In this document: positions 8,426-16,583 of the stretch, one piece after another
Numbering within the stretch: position 1 is the first letter of the stretch
Layout of the letters: each line of letters opens with the position of its first letter
Source: Thermoplasmata archaeon
GTDB taxonomy: Archaea; Thermoplasmatota; Thermoplasmata; Thermoplasmatales; GCA-001856825
DNA length: 39,539 nt
Reading direction: 5' to 3'
Assembly: GCA_021817415.1 (NCBI GenBank)
Contig: JAKAUZ010000050.1
Span: forward strand, 1 to 39,539
Notes under the pieces: generated by a model
The model's database searches: none
The model's input: only the letters and a program-made list of their open reading frames with translations
What the model was told of the DNA's origin: nothing
Program-made: the position numbers and the translations under genes

Positions 8426-9181
8426 ATGTCAGACAAAATAAAGATAATAGGAGTAGGAGGTGCTGGCAAGAACAGCATCCCAAAGTCATTTTCAGATAGG
8501 TCATACATTATAGCATCAAATCTTTTTCATTCTGTGGCGGAGGTCAAGCCATTTGTAGACAGTCTCCCTAAAACTGATAATACGGTCATTGTGACTTCTC
8601 CAGCCGGCCTGTATTCATCTAAAGTCCTTCCCGAGATCTGCAGAACTTTTCACACCAGAGGGGAGAGAACATACATTGTATCAATCATGCCGTTCAATTC
8701 AGAATCACAGGAAAGGAGAAAAAGGGCTTATGATACTTTGAAATCAGTCAAGGGATTGGTTGACTCGACTGTTTATGTCGAAAATGAAAACTTCGCCTCC
8801 TCGATGAGCGAAAGCAGGTGGGATGAGATGATTGACAGGATCAACTCAAAGATTCTATCCCTTATAAACGGATTCCTAGGATCAATCGAACTGCTCCCTC
8901 AAGTGAAGGAAATGGGCATTTATCATTCAGAGGGAAGAACCATAAATGAACTGGAGAGGAATCTTATTCTCAGTACTGGAAGACCATCAGAGGGAATGAT
9001 TGGGACTGCAGAGGTCACGAATAATGCCGACCTAGAAAGAATTACTTCGATGCTTCCGATTGAGATCTTGGAATTCAGCATCGGAAACAACTATTCTATT
9101 TCAGGAGCTCTGCTCTATTCTCATCTGGACGCGTATGGCACTCCAGCGCACCCATCAGCACCCTATATTCATATTCATTGA
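8426..9181 (+). CDS. Degenerate FtsZ/tubulin-superfamily protein
   Basis: A 251-residue protein with an FtsZ-like N-terminal half. IIGVGGAGKNSI (residues 7-18) copies the first nucleotide loop of FtsZ, and IVSIMPFNSESQERRKRAYDTLKSV followed by VDSTVYVENENF matches the FtsZ segment from strand S5 through the N-D/E base-recognition loop. The tubulin signature GGGTGTG is replaced by TSPAGLYSS (57-65), and no NxDxxD catalytic T7 loop is visible. It is about 100 residues shorter than FtsZ. It therefore probably cannot hydrolyse GTP as FtsZ does, and may be a regulator or inactive partner; the role is inference. It lies between two Orc1/Cdc6 genes, and its 3' end overlaps the convergent trmJ by 86 bases. 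Confidence 0.7.
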   Translation: MSDKIKIIGVGGAGKNSIPKSFSDRSYIIASNLFHSVAEVKPFVDSLPKTDNTVIVTSPAGLYSSKVLPEICRTFHTRGERTYIVSIMPFNSESQERRKRAYDTLKSVKGLVDSTVYVENENFASSMSESRWDEMIDRINSKILSLINGFLGSIELLPQVKEMGIYHSEGRTINELERNLILSTGRPSEGMIGTAEVTNNADLERITSMLPIEILEFSIGNNYSISGALLYSHLDAYGTPAHPSAPYIHIH

Positions 9182-9809
9182 TCAGTGCCCGTGAAATTAT
9201 CCTCCTGAACATCAGGGTGGTCTTGCTGATCCTGTGTGGCGGATAGCCGTTTTGCTCTAGATTGCTTTTGAATTTGTTGATCAGCAGTTCCAGCTCTTTT
9301 CTATCTGCCACAGGTCTGGTCCCAGCATTTCCAATTGAGGCCAGTTCCTTAAGAATGATGGCAGCGGCGTGAGATACATTCATGATGGGGTATTCTTCTG
9401 AGGCAGGAATGTGGATGAAATAGTCGCACATCGATAACTCTTCCTTTGTCAATCCTATGTCCTCCCGTCCCATGACTATCCCTATCTTGCCCTTTACTCC
9501 ACGGACCTTTTGTGCGAATTCAGTAGGAGTCATATGGTTCCTGACTACCCCTTTTATGGAGTCAGTTTTGACCCCGGAAGTCCCTACAACGTATTTCAGC
9601 CCCTCGACTGCATCACCGAGACTTTTGACCAGACTTGCTTTTTTCAGTATCTCACTACCTTTCATCGACCTGAATTGGTCTTCCGGGGGTATCCTGTAAG
9701 TGTTTGTGATGTATAATTCGCCGAATCCAAAATTTTTCATTATCCTTGCTATCGATCCCAAGTTCCCTGGGTTTTTTGGCTCCACAAATATCAACCTAAA
9801 CTCTGGCAC
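9096..9809 (-). CDS. trmJ: TrmJ-type SPOUT tRNA 2'-O-methyltransferase
   Basis: A 237-residue SPOUT-fold RNA methyltransferase. The entry LIFVEPKNPGNLGSIARIMKNFG, the central GIVMGREDIGLT and the knot segment PASEEYPIMNVSHAAAIIL are the three conserved blocks of the TrmH/TrmJ family, in which archaeal members methylate the ribose at tRNA position 32. I choose the GTG at 9809, giving MPEFRLIFVEP, which matches family N-termini and sits the right distance from a TATA-like TTTATCTAA. The ATG at 9821 is too close to that box. The C-terminus overlaps the FtsZ-like gene by 86 bases. Confidence 0.88.
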   Translation of the reverse strand: MPEFRLIFVEPKNPGNLGSIARIMKNFGFGELYITNTYRIPPEDQFRSMKGSEILKKASLVKSLGDAVEGLKYVVGTSGVKTDSIKGVVRNHMTPTEFAQKVRGVKGKIGIVMGREDIGLTKEELSMCDYFIHIPASEEYPIMNVSHAAAIILKELASIGNAGTRPVADRKELELLINKFKSNLEQNGYPPHRISKTTLMFRRIISRALINEYEYRVLMGALECHTRPDENRAELLK

Positions 9810-9825
9810 AATCGTCAACATCTCC

Positions 9826-9847
9826 TTAGATAAACCTTTTTATCTAA
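9826..9847. promoter_or_regulatory. Perfect inverted repeat forming a bidirectional promoter
   Basis: Nine-base arms TTAGATAAA and TTTATCTAA are separated by CCTT. Each strand therefore carries the same TATA-like TTTATCTAA, pointing at trmJ (GTG 9809) and folC (ATG 9866), which are almost equidistant from the centre. It is best explained as two back-to-back TATA boxes; an operator is possible. Confidence 0.6.
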
Positions 9848-9865
9848 ACTTCATTTGGGCGTAGA

Positions 9866-11161
9866 ATGGACGCAGAGCGGTTTCTGTTTTCGCTGTCAAG
9901 ATTCGGAATCAAATTGGGTCTTCAGCCAACCATCAGTTTTACGCAAAAACTTGGCAATCCACAGGATTATTTCAGAAGCGTCCATGTTGGTGGGTCAAAT
10001 GGGAAGGGATCAACGACCACATTCATATACAGGATACTGCAAAAGAAATATACAGCGGGCCTATATGTTTCCCCGCACATTAGGAATTTCACCGAAAGGA
10101 TCGTTGTATCGGGTGAGGAAATTAGCTGGAATTTCATTGAGAACTTTATCAAGAGAAATAGAACGAACATAAATTTAAACGGAAACGATGTCCAATTGAC
10201 ATTTTTTGAATATACGACCGCCATGGCATTTCAATATTTCAAGGACAAGAACGTAGAGTATGCCGCAATTGAAGTCGGTATGGGCGGAAGGCTTGATTCC
10301 ACAAACGTGATCACTCCGGAACTGTCGGTGATTACTAGCATTTCAATGGAACACGCAGATAAACTCGGTGGAAACATTGACGACATCGCAAGAGAGAAGG
10401 GTGGGATCATCAAGAGTGAACGACCAGTTCTGCTGGGAAGGATGCCAGAACGTGCGAAAGCGGTTTTAACCAAGATAGCGGAGGGGAAAAAATCAAGAAT
10501 ACTCGATATAGAGCAAACGGAAATAAGCAACATTGATTTCAGGCTTGATGGCACCTCATTCAAACTCAAAACCGACAAAGACGTTTATGACGTTAATCTG
10601 AGAGCACTTGGAAATCACCAGGTAATTAACTCCACGATGGCCATCCTGGCATATGAGGATATAGGAAATGGAATATCAAAGGAGGATGCGATGGCTGCCC
10701 TTGCTTCTGAGGGCATACCAGGGATATTTGAGATAAGGAGGACTAATCCACTGATAGTTTTGGATGGTGCACACAATTCAGAGGCAGTTAGAACATTAGC
10801 AAGCAACGTCAAACTGTACCACATAAAGAATCCCCTGATTGTCTTGGGGATTCTTCGAGACAAGAACAGCTATAACATGCTTCAGCAGTTATCCGAAATA
10901 AGCGACAGGGTCATAGTGACTGAACCCAACGAAAGAGAGAGAAGGAAAACGCATGACCAACTTGCTAGAGAAGCATCTTTCTTCTTCAAGGATGTCGAGA
11001 AGTTCCATAAACCTGAAAGTGCGATAGATGCAGCACTCGCAGAGAACACAAATGTCATAATCACCGGCTCGCTATATCTTGTTGGAGAAGCTGAAAAAAT
11101 ACTGGACAGGAAATTTGGACCTAATTCTCTTCCAGTGGAAAGTACTGAAGTCAATACTTGA
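9866..11161 (+). CDS. folC: Folylpolyglutamate/dihydrofolate synthase family ligase (FolC)
   Basis: A 431-residue Mur-ligase superfamily enzyme. The P-loop is GSNGKGST (43-50), followed by YVSPHIRNFTERI, EVGMGGRLDSTNVITP and, in the C-terminal domain, VLDGAHNSEA, all FolC signatures. It adds glutamate to folate or a pterin cofactor using ATP. The start is fixed by the TATA-like TTTATCTAA 20-25 bases upstream. The last codons overlap a TTCCAGTGGAA origin-box-like sequence, and the gene is followed after about 135 bases by orc1/cdc6. Confidence 0.92.
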   Translation: MDAERFLFSLSRFGIKLGLQPTISFTQKLGNPQDYFRSVHVGGSNGKGSTTTFIYRILQKKYTAGLYVSPHIRNFTERIVVSGEEISWNFIENFIKRNRTNINLNGNDVQLTFFEYTTAMAFQYFKDKNVEYAAIEVGMGGRLDSTNVITPELSVITSISMEHADKLGGNIDDIAREKGGIIKSERPVLLGRMPERAKAVLTKIAEGKKSRILDIEQTEISNIDFRLDGTSFKLKTDKDVYDVNLRALGNHQVINSTMAILAYEDIGNGISKEDAMAALASEGIPGIFEIRRTNPLIVLDGAHNSEAVRTLASNVKLYHIKNPLIVLGILRDKNSYNMLQQLSEISDRVIVTEPNERERRKTHDQLAREASFFFKDVEKFHKPESAIDAALAENTNVIITGSLYLVGEAEKILDRKFGPNSLPVESTEVNT

Positions 11162-11297
11162 ATGGTGGCAAATAGGTTCTTCAAACATATCTGTGTTTTC
11201 CACTCGAAGGAAGGGGGGCAAGAGTGGGGCAGACCCTATAAACATTTTGGTAAAAGACCTGATAAGAAACCATTTTAATAGTGATGGGTTTTGATAC
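11130..11297 (+). promoter_or_regulatory. Candidate replication origin with ORB-like boxes
   Basis: Two sequences resemble archaeal origin recognition boxes. A palindromic mini-ORB, TTCCAGTGGAAAG, is at 11130-11142 within the end of folC. A fuller box runs over 11196-11218: TTTTCCACTCGAAGG followed by a six-base G-run, the asymmetric G-string expected of full ORBs. They lie just upstream of a canonical orc1/cdc6, where most archaeal origins sit. The AT-rich stretch from about 11236 to 11310 could unwind. Only two boxes are seen and function is inference. Confidence 0.55.
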
Positions 11298-12563
11298 ATG
11301 TTAATAATGGAAAGGGAGATGCACAACTTATTCGACAGATTTCAATACAATTCAAGGATACTGAAAGGGGAGAGGAAGGCACTTGATCCCGGCTTTGTTC
11401 CAGACCGACTTCCTCACAGAGAGAGCGAAGCCGAGAAAATTGCAGAAATACTTGTCCCTTCCCTTTCTGGGCAAAGGCCCTCAAATATTATAATATTCGG
11501 TAAACCCGGAGTGGGAAAGACAAGCGTGATGCAATTCGTTGAAAGGGAGGCAAATAGGGTGATCGATACGAGGTTCAGTCTCAAGCTGAAAATAATTAAC
11601 ATTAACTGCGGAGTGATCGATAATCCTTATGGCATCCTTCTGAACATAGGAAATCACTTGCTTGGGGACTGGGAGGATAAACTTCCATTTACTGGTTGGC
11701 CAATTGATAAGTTATTCAATGTAGTTCAGGAAAAAATAGATAATTTTGGCGGGATAGTCATTGTAGTGATGGATGAAATTGACAGACTCGTAAAGAAGAG
11801 TGGCGATGGGGTTCTCTACCAGCTACTGAGAATTAACGAGACATCCTCCGCTGGGAAGCTATCCATTATTGGCATAAGTAATGACCTGAGATTTACAGAC
11901 TACCTCGATCCAAGAGTGAAAAGCAGACTGATTGAGGAAACGCTGGTTTTCCCCCCATACAATGCAACTCAAATATATGATATACTGCGAGACAGATCAT
12001 TATTCTCAGGGATACTCGACTCAACCGATGATTCCGCACTTCAGTTGTGTGCCGCCATTGCCGCGCAGGATCAGGGGGACGCAAGAAGAGCGATAGATCT
12101 CCTGAGAATTTCGGTAGAATTGGCTGAAATGAAGCAACTTGAAAAGATAAATGATGACCTCATTTATGAAGCGAAAAAGAAACTGGAGAGAGACATAGTC
12201 ACCGAAACAATATCTACCCTCCCACTTCACAGCAAGATTGCATTGCTATCAATAGTGCTTCTTGATGAGATCAAAAGAGGGACCAAGACGTCCATGGGCG
12301 AGGTGTACGATCTCTACTGCAAGGCTACTCAACGGATTGGAGTAAGCTCCCTGACTCCACGAAGGATAGCTGACATTGTGGGCGAGCTGACAAATCTTGG
12401 ATTAGTAGACTCTGTCGTGCAGAGTTTCGGAAGATACGGCAGAACTACAATGATCTCTATGAATTATGATGGGGACAAGATCAAGGAATTGCTTATGGAA
12501 GACGACTCAATTGGAATGCTTCAGGATGTGAAACCTTCACAGAAATCGCTCACTGAATCTTAA
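11298..12563 (+). CDS. cdc6: Canonical Orc1/Cdc6 replication initiator
   Basis: A 421-residue initiator. After the N-terminal FVPDRLPHRE motif come Walker A GKPGVGKT (68-75), Walker B IVVMDEID (155-162), sensor 1 at IIGISND, the DPRVKSRL arginine-finger region, sensor 2 GDARRAIDLLR and a C-terminal winged helix (about 320-400). This is the complete archaeal Orc1 layout, so it should bind ORB elements and help load MCM. The TATA-like TTTTAATAG about 22 bases before the ATG supports the start; ATG 11307 is an alternative. ORB-like boxes lie immediately upstream, consistent with autonomous origin control. Confidence 0.93.
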   Translation: MLIMEREMHNLFDRFQYNSRILKGERKALDPGFVPDRLPHRESEAEKIAEILVPSLSGQRPSNIIIFGKPGVGKTSVMQFVEREANRVIDTRFSLKLKIININCGVIDNPYGILLNIGNHLLGDWEDKLPFTGWPIDKLFNVVQEKIDNFGGIVIVVMDEIDRLVKKSGDGVLYQLLRINETSSAGKLSIIGISNDLRFTDYLDPRVKSRLIEETLVFPPYNATQIYDILRDRSLFSGILDSTDDSALQLCAAIAAQDQGDARRAIDLLRISVELAEMKQLEKINDDLIYEAKKKLERDIVTETISTLPLHSKIALLSIVLLDEIKRGTKTSMGEVYDLYCKATQRIGVSSLTPRRIADIVGELTNLGLVDSVVQSFGRYGRTTMISMNYDGDKIKELLMEDDSIGMLQDVKPSQKSLTES

Positions 12564-12592
12564 ATTTATATTCCTCTTCCACATAAGGAAAG

Positions 12593-13138
12593 GTGAAATT
12601 CAAGGCAATTCTTATAGTTGGGATGCCGGGATCAGGGAAGGATGAATTCGCTGATGTGGCAAGATCAATGAAAGTTGAAGTAGTTAACATGGGGGACATC
12701 GTGAGGGAATACACAAGAGAAATGGGACTGGACGTCAGCCAGAGCGGCCTTGTGGCCGCCCAGGAAAGGGAAAAAAATGGGAAGGATATATGGGCTAAAA
12801 GAACCCTAGAAAAGATAAGGACGAGTTTTGTTGTCATAGAAGGAATAAGAAATGAAGAAGAAATTGCCCGTTTCAGAAAGGAGGCGGATATTGGGCTTGT
12901 TGTTGGAATTGGGTCTGGAAGGAAGAATAGATTTGAAAGAATGGTAAAGAGGGGGAGAGGAGACGATCCAACGACTATGGAAGAGTTCGAGACAAGGGAA
13001 AACAGGGAGCTCTCGTGGGGAATCGGAAGGGTCCTTGCCACAAGCGATTCCTACATATGCAATGATGGTCCCATAGATGAATTCCGTATTAAGGTCAGAC
13101 AGTTCCTCAGCGAACACATAGTTCAACAAAATTCCTGA
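12593..13138 (+). CDS. UPF0200-family nucleotide kinase-like protein
   Basis: A 181-residue P-loop protein of the archaeal UPF0200 family. Walker A is VGMPGSGKDE (9-18), followed by VNMGDIVREYTREMG and later VVIEGIRNEEEI, the pattern of an adenylate kinase/dephospho-CoA kinase-like fold. The exact substrate is not established here. The start is GTG at 12593, with TTAAATTTATA about 25 bases upstream indicating a leaderless transcript. It follows orc1/cdc6 by about 30 bases. The 3' end overlaps the convergent GMP synthase subunit by 32 bases. Confidence 0.82.
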   Translation: MKFKAILIVGMPGSGKDEFADVARSMKVEVVNMGDIVREYTREMGLDVSQSGLVAAQEREKNGKDIWAKRTLEKIRTSFVVIEGIRNEEEIARFRKEADIGLVVGIGSGRKNRFERMVKRGRGDDPTTMEEFETRENRELSWGIGRVLATSDSYICNDGPIDEFRIKVRQFLSEHIVQQNS

Positions 13139-13673
13139 ATATTTTCTCCCCAAATTGCGTATGCTCAACTTCAGGATGAAACTGTATTCCGTATCGCTTT
13201 GTATCATCATTTGAAAAGGCCTGGATAGGACAGGTATTGGAAGATGCCAACAATTCGAATCCATCTGGAATCTCCTTTACTTCATCATTATGACTTTCCC
13301 ACGCATAAAATTCGTCGGGGATTCCATCCAGTAATGAACCTTTATTTGCTACCGTAATTTGGACTCTGCCAAACTCAGGATGTGCTGCTGGACCAACTTT
13401 CCCGCCGTAATGCATACCAATGTACTGGGCTCCGATACATATTCCAAGTATTGGTATCTTTAACTGATCCAGGTATAGTCCTGTGTTTCCGAGCTTGAAA
13501 CTTTCGTAAGTGATTGATGGTGCTCCGCCCGAAAGTACAAGCGCATCAGCGTCACTGATGCTTTCTATGGGGCTGTCGTTTCTCCTGATCTCCGTATCAA
13601 TTCCGAGGTCCCTGAGCACCCTCCACTCCCTATGAGTCCACTGCCCCCCATTATCCATCACATAAACTTTCAT
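13107..13673 (-). CDS. guaA: GMP synthase glutamine amidotransferase subunit (GuaAa)
   Basis: A 188-residue class I glutamine amidotransferase, the stand-alone archaeal subunit A of GMP synthase. C79 in GICIGAQ is the nucleophile; H166 and E168 in QFHPEVEH complete the triad. It hydrolyses glutamine and passes ammonia to the separate ATP pyrophosphatase subunit, which is not in this window. Its ATG overlaps the stop of the upstream TrmB regulator in an ATGA-type four-base overlap, so the two share a transcript. Confidence 0.93.
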   Translation of the reverse strand: MKVYVMDNGGQWTHREWRVLRDLGIDTEIRRNDSPIESISDADALVLSGGAPSITYESFKLGNTGLYLDQLKIPILGICIGAQYIGMHYGGKVGPAAHPEFGRVQITVANKGSLLDGIPDEFYAWESHNDEVKEIPDGFELLASSNTCPIQAFSNDDTKRYGIQFHPEVEHTQFGEKIFRNFVELCVR

Positions 13674-14398
13674 AGTAACCTTTTCATTCCCTCGCTGTTT
13701 CGTGTTGTGAGTATGTCCACAAAACTATTTAGGTGCTCTGCCAGGATTGGATTGTCGGTGAATCCACATGCAGAAAGATCAGGCGATGCAATGATTGCTC
13801 TCACCCCGTCTGAAACTACATCGGTTGCTATCAGGCTATTGTTCCTAAATATTCTGGTCCCCGGAGGGGCACGCTGATTGTCAGGTGCAACAATACTTAT
13901 GCTCACGTTCCTTGATAGTGCGGACTCTATCTCCTTGCTAAGTTCCTGTCTTATCTCCCTCAGCTTTGGAGTGGAAATCATCGCATATTTTTCTGCAGAA
14001 TTGAGTACTTCCTTCATCTTCTCTATAACCCTTTCCTTTCCATATATTGTGTAAATGAGTTGTGGTTGCCCACGCTCCGTCAGCGTATCACTCAGTTCTG
14101 TCAGTTTTTCAAATAGTGAGTCAAGATTCTCTGAGAAACTCTTCCTTATTTCGTAAACGTTCCTAGCCTTGAAGACTCTCGGCCTGCCCTCCAGGGAGGT
14201 GATTAACCCGCGTTCTTCAAGTCTCTCTAGTATTTTGTATGTTGAGGTTCTGGGTATTTTAGCGTTCATTGCTATATTATCAGGGGTACTTGTCCCCAGC
14301 AAAACCAATGCAAGAAAGGCTCTAAGTTCATACTCCGTCATTGCGAATTTTTCAAAATATTTTGAAATTTCTGCAAGCTCTTGTTCAAAATCTTCCAT
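13670..14398 (-). CDS. TrmB-family transcriptional regulator
   Basis: A 242-residue protein with an N-terminal winged helix (TEYELRAFLALVLLGTSTPDNIA...IPRTSTYKILERLEERGLI), a central coiled coil (EIRKSFSENLDSLFEKLTELSDTL) and a C-terminal PLD-like effector region, the TrmB arrangement. TrmB proteins respond to sugars or other metabolites; linkage by a four-base overlap to GMP synthase suggests a role in nucleotide metabolism, but the ligand is unknown. It is divergent from the ncsA-like gene with under 50 bases between starts, so it may control both sides. Confidence 0.85.
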   Translation of the reverse strand: MEDFEQELAEISKYFEKFAMTEYELRAFLALVLLGTSTPDNIAMNAKIPRTSTYKILERLEERGLITSLEGRPRVFKARNVYEIRKSFSENLDSLFEKLTELSDTLTERGQPQLIYTIYGKERVIEKMKEVLNSAEKYAMISTPKLREIRQELSKEIESALSRNVSISIVAPDNQRAPPGTRIFRNNSLIATDVVSDGVRAIIASPDLSACGFTDNPILAEHLNSFVDILTTRNSEGMKRLL

Positions 14399-14445
14399 AG
14401 ATTAGTATAAAGAAGCCTTTAATATTTTTTTTCACTACAAGGTGG

Positions 14446-15357
14446 ATGAAATGTAACTCTTGCGGCAGGGAATCGGTAGCATTCATAAGGTATAATGGCA
14501 CACACCTATGCCAGGAGCACTTCAACAGATACGTAGAAAGGAGGATAAGACTGGAGTTCAGGAACGAACTTACTATAAAAGGGGATACCAAAATTGGTGT
14601 TGCTCTTTCAGGGGGCAAGGATAGCGCTGTAGCTCTATATGAAACAAAGAAGATATTTGGAAATAGGAAGGATGTCAAGATAATAGCAATTACGGTAGAC
14701 GAAGGAATTTCCTCGTACAGGCCAAAAACGATGGTCTCCGCCAGGAAACTAGCAGAGAGGCTTGGAGTAGAGCATCATATTGCAACAGTGGAGGAAAAAT
14801 ATGCAGTTACCATGGATAAAGTTGCAGAGAAAGGGGAACTGATTCCTTGCAGCTATTGTGGTGTATTCAGGAGAAGATTACTTAACGATCTCTCTTTGGA
14901 CCTGAAGATAGATTACCTCGTTACTGGGCTCAATATGGATGATACCGCTCAGTCCATCATAATGAACCTGGCCAGGGGGGAAGTTGACAGACTTGGGAGA
15001 ATGGGGCCTCATTTAAGGGCCAAGGAGGGGCTCATTCCAAGGCTCCAACCTCTCAGGAAGATCCCTGAAAAGGAGGTTCTTTTGTTTGCCATTCTTAACG
15101 GCATAGAATTTTCCCACGACACATGCCCCTACGCCAATTTTGCGCTAAGAAATGAATTCAGAGATTCAATTGACAGATGGGAAGAGAGAACTCCCGGTAC
15201 CAAATTCGCAATTTTGAATTCTTACGACAGAATAAGGGAAATACTAGATCATAATATTTTACCGAACATGAATAAGTGCAAGATCTGCGGGGCCCCAACT
15301 GCAGGTGAGATTTGTAAGAGCTGCACGATGGAAAGGGAGATGGAAGAATGGAAATGA
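14446..15357 (+). CDS. tRNA 2-thiolation enzyme, NcsA/TtuA family
   Basis: A 303-residue PP-loop ATPase. It has an N-terminal zinc finger (C3, C6, C22, with nearby H25), the PP-loop SGGKDS (55-60), and the three presumptive Fe-S cysteines C135 and C138 (PCSYCG) and C227 (DTCPYA). A C-terminal zinc finger has CKICG and CKSC. This is the TtuA/NcsA layout; such enzymes activate uridine by adenylation and insert sulfur to make 2-thiouridine, at position 34 or 54 of tRNA. A strong GGTGG ribosome site just before ATG 14446 supports the start. The stop overlaps the next gene by ten bases. Confidence 0.92.
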   Translation: MKCNSCGRESVAFIRYNGTHLCQEHFNRYVERRIRLEFRNELTIKGDTKIGVALSGGKDSAVALYETKKIFGNRKDVKIIAITVDEGISSYRPKTMVSARKLAERLGVEHHIATVEEKYAVTMDKVAEKGELIPCSYCGVFRRRLLNDLSLDLKIDYLVTGLNMDDTAQSIIMNLARGEVDRLGRMGPHLRAKEGLIPRLQPLRKIPEKEVLLFAILNGIEFSHDTCPYANFALRNEFRDSIDRWEERTPGTKFAILNSYDRIREILDHNILPNMNKCKICGAPTAGEICKSCTMEREMEEWK

Positions 15358-15842
15358 TGCAAGTCGAAGGAATCACGTTATTTGCTATAACTACCTCAGT
15401 CGTATATTACGCTAGATATGTCTGGAACAAGAAAATGCTTTCAACCAAAGAGGTCCTGTACAGGAACCTGCCGATACATACAGTCGAAGGAAGCTATACT
15501 GGGCCAATGTACTATCTTGTCTCAATCATCGTTCTTGTCCTGGGGCCATTGTCATACTCTGTATACCCTGTGACTCTAACCCAATATCTTGTCCTAAATT
15601 TTATCGCTGGTTTCATATTTGTGTATGGGTACTCGCCATTTGCACCCATAACAGGTTTTGCCACATTGACTGTCTACAGGCAGCAAGGTAAAACAATGTG
15701 CCTAGTAGGAAATCTTTTAGGACGGAAATATGAGGTACTTACCATTTTAAAGGAAGATGGCCTGAAAGTGAGGTTGAAGAAAAGAAACAGGGATTTCACA
15801 ATCTCTGCAAGACTTACGCCTGACTCTTCTCCATCAGCCTAG
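15348..15842 (+). CDS. Unrecognised membrane protein
   Basis: A 164-residue protein. A short hydrophobic N-terminus (about 5-22) is followed by two strong transmembrane segments around residues 52-75 and 80-105. A basic, strand-rich C-terminal tail (GLKVRLKKRNRDF) is probably cytoplasmic. I do not recognise the family. It overlaps ncsA by ten bases, so it is translationally coupled to the tRNA thiolase, but that does not fix a function. The start ATG at 15348 could also be ATG 15354 (MM). Its end overlaps the convergent ACT-like gene by 29 bases. Confidence 0.7.
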   Translation: MEMMQVEGITLFAITTSVVYYARYVWNKKMLSTKEVLYRNLPIHTVEGSYTGPMYYLVSIIVLVLGPLSYSVYPVTLTQYLVLNFIAGFIFVYGYSPFAPITGFATLTVYRQQGKTMCLVGNLLGRKYEVLTILKEDGLKVRLKKRNRDFTISARLTPDSSPSA

Positions 15843-16458
15843 AGAATATGTTAATTGCCTGGGTCATGAACCGCTCATCCATAATGTAGGTGATATCGTT
15901 GTAGAATGAGGCAATCTGATAGACATTAATGCCGTTGACTGATATTATGGATGAAATATAGGCGACATACCCCCTAAGATTCTCTATCTCGAGTGGGGAC
16001 ACGATCACCAGTTCACCAAGGTCGTATCTTTCAGAGAGTATATCCAGTGAGCCAAATTTTTCGAATATGTCACCAATATTGTTTTTATCAGTTATCATAA
16101 CAATCCCCTGGCTGCCCTGTATTACTCTGATTCTCCCTCCCTTTTCAAATATCTGCCTGTAGACTTCTGATGTTTTTTGAAAATTCTCCGGCGAATTCCT
16201 AACTGTTATGTTTATTATTGAGTAATAGGCTTCCAGCCTGGACCTTATAAGCGCCCCTCTGTACTGAGATTCAAGGGAAGGATTGAACTCCGGGTATCTC
16301 TTTAAGGCAGCCAAAACAGCGTTGAACTTCTGAGTATTCAACTTTTTCATAACGACCCGGGCTAGAGAGGAATAATTTACCACGCCATCCTGCAACGCGT
16401 GTAAAGTGCAGGGATTAGATGAAAGATATTCTGCAACTCTACTGCTGATCCTTTCCAT
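15814..16458 (-). CDS. ACT-domain-like regulatory protein (COG2150-like)
   Basis: A 214-residue protein. The N-terminus MERISSRVAEYLSSNPCTLHALQDGVVNYSSLARVV is a helix-turn-helix-like motif found in archaeal proteins annotated as regulators of amino acid metabolism with ACT-like domains. Residues from about 90 on alternate strands and helices as two such domains. Binding of a small ligand is inferred. The ATG at 16458 is chosen over the TTG at 16506 because the TATA-like TTTTTAAAG lies about 27 bases before it and the residues before it are not family-like. Confidence 0.6.
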   Translation of the reverse strand: MERISSRVAEYLSSNPCTLHALQDGVVNYSSLARVVMKKLNTQKFNAVLAALKRYPEFNPSLESQYRGALIRSRLEAYYSIINITVRNSPENFQKTSEVYRQIFEKGGRIRVIQGSQGIVMITDKNNIGDIFEKFGSLDILSERYDLGELVIVSPLEIENLRGYVAYISSIISVNGINVYQIASFYNDITYIMDERFMTQAINIFSRLMEKSQA

Positions 16459-16583
16459 GATATACGAAGCATGAGCTACTTTAAAAATTGAACGATTAAG
16501 AATCAAACGACCTCACTTACTAAAACTACCAAAAGGCAGGAAGGGAAAATCAAAGATTATTTATCTGATTGCCATACGAAGAT

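Noticed and set aside
12571-12590. TTCCACATAAGGAAAGG-like sequence as a third origin box
   Set aside because: The spacing between TTCC and GGAA arms is wrong and there is no G-run; it lies in the promoter and start region of the UPF0200 gene.
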